Assembly: GCA_910576815.1 (NCBI GenBank)
Contig: CAJTKA010000038.1
Location: forward strand, 1-31,989
Source: an uncultured Lachnospiraceae bacterium
GTDB taxonomy: Bacteria > Bacillota > Clostridia > Lachnospirales > Lachnospiraceae
Direction of reading: 5' to 3'
Length of the DNA: 31,989 nucleotides
Shown one piece after another: positions 30,456-31,989 of this stretch (position 1 is the first letter of the stretch; the number at the start of each line of letters is the position of its first letter). The notes under the pieces are model-generated. The model did not search any database. It was not told the origin of the DNA and saw only the letters and a program-made list of their open reading frames with translations. The position numbers and the translations under genes are program-made.

Positions 30456-31961
30456 ATGATGAGAAACAAATCGAAGCAGATTTCTGGCGGAATTTTATAT
30501 CTTGCTGTGTTTATCATAGGGCTGTGTGTGGGAATCCTGTTATTTTGCGGTATCCATTTGTGGCGAAATCGGACAGACAGGGCGCAGACGGAACCGGTTC
30601 CGTCAGAGAAACAGACAGCCAACCTGTCAGAACACAAAGAAACAGCTATGGTGCAGGAGAGGGAAGCACCTGCGTCTGAGGCGACGGAAATCGCGGTAGA
30701 CTATCCGTTTTCCTACGGTGAGGAGGGCTGGTCGTTAGTTCTGCGGGAGAGCGGCAAAGAGGATGCGCAGGACGGAGATTCCGTGGAGCGGCGTTTTTTT
30801 CTGTATGATGAGAATGAACAGTTATTGCAGGAATTTTCCTGCGGCATAGAGGCAAAAGAAGCGGTTCTTCGATTTGATGCGTTCTTTGACCATTATTATA
30901 ATAAGGACATGGTCGTCTATCCGGCGGATGCGCAGGAGACGGGAGCAGACGGGCTCTGTTATCAGTGGGACAGCAAGACGCAGAGATTTGTGGAGGAACC
31001 CGTGACGATCCCGTGGTATCAGGAAGGCTCTGTCAGGGATGAGGCATTTTTGGTATGCGGCAAAGGGAATGGCGCAGAAGAAAGCGTGGAGACAAAGACG
31101 ATTTACAGAATCAATGAGAGGACTCGGGAAGTGGTGGAACTGCGCAGATGGACGGTGCGAGGAGATGCCAAGACGGGAGAAGAAAGCCTTTGTATCCGAG
31201 ACTGTTTGGAAGAACAGGACATCTACACGGGAAACGTGATCAGATATGATACCGGCGATTTGAAGAATGAGAAGTATTATCAGTATTTGTTTTGGGAAGG
31301 GCTTAAAACATTTTGGGGTGATGAGAATGACAGTCCGATACGATTTTGCAATGAACAGTTAGAGCGAATAGAGTATAAGGATAAACAGGCATTTTTGGCT
31401 GATCATGGGTTTGTGGGGGCGGAGCCCTTTTACGAATACCGTGACCGGTTCGGCAATCTGATCATGGAGCTTTATTTCGATCAGCAGGCAGGAAGGGGCT
31501 GCGGTATCTGCTATTATTTCAGTTTTAATGATAAGCTTGAGAAAAGAGTCACTCGTGACGGGTTCGCATTTGAGGAGGTGGAGACCGGAGTGTGGGAGCC
31601 GCAGGAGGAATTTTCCAAATTGACTGTTTACGGAGATGATGTCAGTAAATATGCGTCCGGTTACAAAGAGATTTATGAGTACACGGATGACGGCAAAATA
31701 TCTTCCTTTGAGGCGAGCGGAATGGATCTGGTTGATAGGGTACCGATGGAAGTCGAATTGCTTTCTTTGGATTATATTTATCGTGATGACGGGACGCTGT
31801 ATCATAGAGAATATGATCATTATGCCAAATTCTTTAGCAGCACCAGACAATCAGTGGGCGGCGATTACGATAAGCAGGGCAGGCTGGTTTATCAAAGCAG
31901 TTATATCACGCATGGCGAGATGGATGAATATTACATCCTAAACTCCCGGAAAAAATTATAA
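30456..31961 (+). CDS. Membrane-anchored extracytoplasmic protein of unknown function
   Basis: A 501-residue protein beginning MMRNKSKQ; AGGG lies about 8 bases upstream. A single N-terminal hydrophobic span (about 12-36, GGILYLAVFIIGLCVGILLF) acts as an uncleaved anchor or signal. It is followed by a Thr/Ser/Glu-rich linker and a large outer domain rich in Tyr, Asp and Glu. Three or four segments repeat a YD-like rhythm (FFLYDENEQLLQEF, YEYRDRFGNLIMELYFD, YEYTDDGKISSF, YDKQGRLVYQSSY), so a beta-sheet repeat fold is likely. No catalytic motif is seen. The gene sits alone, with 28 bases of unassigned sequence to the window end. Confidence 0.8.
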   Translation: MMRNKSKQISGGILYLAVFIIGLCVGILLFCGIHLWRNRTDRAQTEPVPSEKQTANLSEHKETAMVQEREAPASEATEIAVDYPFSYGEEGWSLVLRESGKEDAQDGDSVERRFFLYDENEQLLQEFSCGIEAKEAVLRFDAFFDHYYNKDMVVYPADAQETGADGLCYQWDSKTQRFVEEPVTIPWYQEGSVRDEAFLVCGKGNGAEESVETKTIYRINERTREVVELRRWTVRGDAKTGEESLCIRDCLEEQDIYTGNVIRYDTGDLKNEKYYQYLFWEGLKTFWGDENDSPIRFCNEQLERIEYKDKQAFLADHGFVGAEPFYEYRDRFGNLIMELYFDQQAGRGCGICYYFSFNDKLEKRVTRDGFAFEEVETGVWEPQEEFSKLTVYGDDVSKYASGYKEIYEYTDDGKISSFEASGMDLVDRVPMEVELLSLDYIYRDDGTLYHREYDHYAKFFSSTRQSVGGDYDKQGRLVYQSSYITHGEMDEYYILNSRKKL

Positions 31962-31989
31962 CAACGCCCCTAACCTTGTTGGTCGTACC

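Noticed and set aside
1..31989. CRISPR array, tRNA or rRNA genes
   Set aside because: No regularly spaced direct repeats with unique spacers, no tRNA-like cloverleaf with T-arm consensus and no rRNA sequence were found by eye.

Overview
The window looks like a chromosomal segment of an anaerobic, endospore-forming Clostridia species, most likely a Lachnospiraceae. The grounds are the large conserved gene pair I recall as DUF5717/DUF5716, a SleC-type spore cortex-lytic gene, a flavodiiron protein, an RsiV-type sigma/anti-sigma pair, strong AGGAGG ribosome binding sites and mid-GC coding DNA. The species cannot be named from this sequence alone.

Layout. (1) Bases 1 to about 3620 are one end of an AT-richer integrative element: several small unknown genes, a TnpW-like gene and a large serine recombinase that reads into the attachment site. 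(2) Bases 3613-4329 (minus) hold the 5' part of a SleC/SpoIID-type cortex-lytic gene, cut by the element inside its catalytic domain; a SigK-like promoter lies upstream. (3) 4404-6245: a TetR regulator with a consensus promoter, and an alpha/beta hydrolase. (4) 6345-13335: a four-gene operon-like block (giant beta-sandwich plus helical-repeat protein, actin/Hsp70-fold protein, TPR protein, two-TM coiled-coil protein) running into purB, followed by a CDF metal exporter. (5) 15768-20018: a signalling operon (7TM hybrid histidine kinase with PAS, receiver and HPt; a receiver; a CheX-like protein; a second receiver), closed by a terminator. (6) 20081-22675: a degenerate LytM-like membrane protein, a bactofilin and RarA. 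(7) 22699-25779: purA with a structured leader, an SDR dehydrogenase and a HAD phosphatase. (8) 25799-27592: a terminator, a cluster of palindromic repeats, an ECF sigma factor and an RsiV-like anti-sigma factor. (9) 27535-30304 (minus): a PBECR4-like protein, an apparently independent structured RNA with a perfect promoter, the flavodiiron protein FprA, and a Phd/PIN toxin-antitoxin pair. (10) 30456-31961: a membrane-anchored protein of unknown function.

Three items stand out. First, the recombinase element splits a sporulation gene in the geometry of skin-type intervening elements, so regulated excision during sporulation is a testable possibility. Second, the four-gene block around the actin/Hsp70-fold protein looks like a cytoskeleton- or chaperone-like machine with a membrane anchor and no assigned role that I know of. 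Third, a roughly 175-nt RNA at 28181-28355 has a textbook promoter and a strong hairpin but matches no class I can name.
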